This document shows positions 62,514 through 64,000 of a stretch of DNA of 64,000 nt, one piece after another. The position numbers and the translations under genes are program-made. Under the pieces are notes generated by a model that was not told where the DNA came from, ran no database searches, and saw nothing but the letters and a program-made list of their open reading frames with translations. The stretch spans positions 124,001 through 188,000 of the forward strand of contig DATLJD010000005.1 in the NCBI GenBank assembly GCA_035539135.1. Reading direction: 5' to 3'. Source of the DNA: JABFWF01 sp035539135 (GTDB lineage Bacteria > Pseudomonadota > Gammaproteobacteria > Xanthomonadales > Xanthomonadaceae). Within the stretch, counting starts at the first letter, position 1; the number at the start of each line of letters is the position of its first letter.

Positions 62514-64000
62514 ATGACGCCGTACCGGCCCACGGTGCGTGGCGGCGGGCTGGTGCTCGCCGTCGCGCTGTTCCTGCTGGCGTTCGCCAACCGGCGCTTC
62601 TGGCAGGTCGCCTTCGCCGGGCTGCCGGCGGGGACGCTGGCGCAGGCCGAGTTCGTCGCCGGCTTCGGCGCGGTGCTGCTCGCGCTGATCCTGGTCGTGC
62701 TGCTGCCGCTGGCCTTCGGCCGCGCGCTCAAGCCGTGGCTCGTGCTGGTGCTGCTGCTGTCCTCGGTGGCCGCGTTCTTCATGCACGACTACGGCGCGGT
62801 GGTGGACCGCTTCGCCCTGCAGAGCGTGGCCGAGACCGACCTGCGCGAAGCCGGCGAATGGCTGTCCGGGCGCGCGGTCACGAGCCTGCTGCTGCTCGGC
62901 GTGCTGCCGGCGGCGCTGGTGCTGTGGGTGCGGGTGCCGGCGCGGCCGTGGCGCGCGCAGCTGGCCGGCTGGCTCAAGCTGGCGGGGCTGACCGCGGCCC
63001 TGCTGGCCTTCGGTGTCGCGATAGGCGGCCGCGAGATCGCGTCCACCGTGCGCAACCACAAGCAGCTGCGCTACCTGATGAACCCGGTGTCGCTGGTGTC
63101 TGCCACGCTGTCGTGGCGGGCGGCACGCGGCGACGGCACGCCGGTCGTGGTGCAGCCGCTGGGCCGTGACGCGCGCCGCACCGGCGCGATGGCGCCCGGC
63201 GACCGGCCGCTGCTGCTGGTGCTGGTGGTCGGCGAGTCGGCGCGCGCGCAGAGCTTCCAGCTCGACGGCTACCCGCGCCCGACCAACCCGGAGCTGTCGC
63301 GGCTGCCGGTGGTCAATTTCCCGGACGTGCGCTCCTGCGGTACCAACACCGCGGTGTCGCTGCCGTGCATGTTCTCCGACCTCGGCCGCGACGACTACGC
63401 GCAGGATGCGGCCGCGGCCCGCGAGAACCTGCTCGACGTGCTCGCCCACGCCGGTTTCCGGGTCGACTGGTACGACAACAACACCGGCAGCAAGGGCGTC
63501 GCCGCGCGCGCCCGCGAGGAGCTGCTGGCCGAGCTGCAGGATCCGCGCTATTGCACCTACGGCTGCTGGGACGGGCTGCTGGTCGAGCGCCTGCGGAGGG
63601 AGCTTGCGAAAACCGCAGGCGACCGCGTCATCGTCCTGCACACCAAGGGCAGCCACGGCCCGGCCTACTACCTGCGCTACCCGCCGGCGTTCGAACGCTT
63701 CCGCCCGGCCTGCCGCAGCAACGAGCTGACCCGCTGCACGCGCGCGGAGATCCTCAACGCCTACGACAACACCATCCTTTACACCGACCACGTGCTCGCC
63801 TCGGCGATCGCCGCGCTGGCGGCGCAGGCCGGCATGGACAGCGCGCTGGTGTACGTCTCCGACCACGGCGAATCCACCGGCGAGCACGGCCTGTACCTGC
63901 ACGGCGCGCCCTACCTGCTGGCGCCCGACGAGCAGACCCGGGTGCCGATGCTGCTGTGGCTGTCGGACGGCTTCCGCGCGCGGCGCGGGCTGGACGCCGC
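62514..64000 (+). CDS. Phosphoethanolamine transferase (sulfatase fold), 3' end off the window
   Basis: Residues 1 to about 495 of an EptA/sulfatase-family membrane enzyme; the gene is cut by the window edge. Five N-terminal helices run to about 170 (LVLAVALFLLAFANRRFW, VLVLLLSSVAAFFMHDYGA). The periplasmic domain starts with LVLVVGESARAQSFQLDGYP and has the nucleophile Thr279 in CGTNTAVSLPCMF, plus zinc ligands in VSDHGESTGEHG. Such enzymes attach phosphoethanolamine to lipid A and change polymyxin binding. The ATG at 62514 was chosen as the only one that begins before the first helix. The lipid specificity is inferred. Confidence 0.92.
   Translation, partial: MTPYRPTVRGGGLVLAVALFLLAFANRRFWQVAFAGLPAGTLAQAEFVAGFGAVLLALILVVLLPLAFGRALKPWLVLVLLLSSVAAFFMHDYGAVVDRFALQSVAETDLREAGEWLSGRAVTSLLLLGVLPAALVLWVRVPARPWRAQLAGWLKLAGLTAALLAFGVAIGGREIASTVRNHKQLRYLMNPVSLVSATLSWRAARGDGTPVVVQPLGRDARRTGAMAPGDRPLLLVLVVGESARAQSFQLDGYPRPTNPELSRLPVVNFPDVRSCGTNTAVSLPCMFSDLGRDDYAQDAAAARENLLDVLAHAGFRVDWYDNNTGSKGVAARAREELLAELQDPRYCTYGCWDGLLVERLRRELAKTAGDRVIVLHTKGSHGPAYYLRYPPAFERFRPACRSNELTRCTRAEILNAYDNTILYTDHVLASAIAALAAQAGMDSALVYVSDHGESTGEHGLYLHGAPYLLAPDEQTRVPMLLWLSDGFRARRGLDA

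Overview
The window is about 70% GC with densely packed genes. Gene content and order (rhlB divergent from trxA-rho, a ctaBADGE-type cox operon with SURF1 and heme A synthase, anmK-M23 peptidase-tyrS, short PutA, CioAB oxidase, FadL porin) suggest a chromosomal segment of a Gram-negative gammaproteobacterium of the Xanthomonadaceae, close to Lysobacter or Luteimonas. That placement is inference from gene content and base composition; no rRNA gene is present. I see no phage, transposase, CRISPR array, rRNA or tRNA gene. The only mobile-looking DNA is short dispersed palindromic repeats.

Region by region: 1-15 kb is dominated by peptidoglycan turnover (AmpG-type permease, AnmK, a membrane-anchored M23 endopeptidase, an EnvC-like activator with a degenerate LytM domain, a CtpA protease), with xthA, tyrS, an MgtC family protein, gpmI and a secreted protein built of seven VNG repeats. 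15-22 kb carries a DUF1820 protein, a rhomboid protease, a FadL-type porin, a secreted SdrD-B-like protein and PutA. 22-30.5 kb is the aa3 oxidase and heme A assembly region: coxB, coxA, a 47-residue membrane protein, ctaG, coxC, a convergent DUF2909-like gene, SURF1, an SCO-like protein, ctaA and ctaB. 30.5-33.4 kb is an ECF42-type sigma factor with VOC and two DGPF/YCII proteins. 33.4-39.5 kb mixes stress and transport genes (Mn catalase, PilZ, ZIP, an MFS permease with an N-terminal extension, small hypotheticals). 39.5-50 kb holds rpoH, a secreted metallophosphoesterase, ung, a double-receiver regulator coupled to ftsEX, then rhlB / trxA-rho. 50-54 kb has a CheY-like protein followed by a CheX-like protein with four MshEN-type c-di-GMP-binding motifs, then a CPA2 antiporter. 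54-64 kb has a very large membrane-anchored ankyrin protein, a YcgL protein, CioAB, an S9 peptidase and a truncated phosphoethanolamine transferase.

The strongest candidates for something not well described are: (1) the MshEN x4-CheX fusion next to a CheY-like gene (50538-51759), which suggests c-di-GMP control of a CheY-P phosphatase; (2) a CIRCE-like inverted repeat directly upstream of the rpoH start (40467-40495), suggesting HrcA control of sigma-32; (3) the response regulator with a pseudo-receiver coupled to ftsX; (4) the VNG-repeat secreted protein. All functions are read from sequence motifs. No database search was run.
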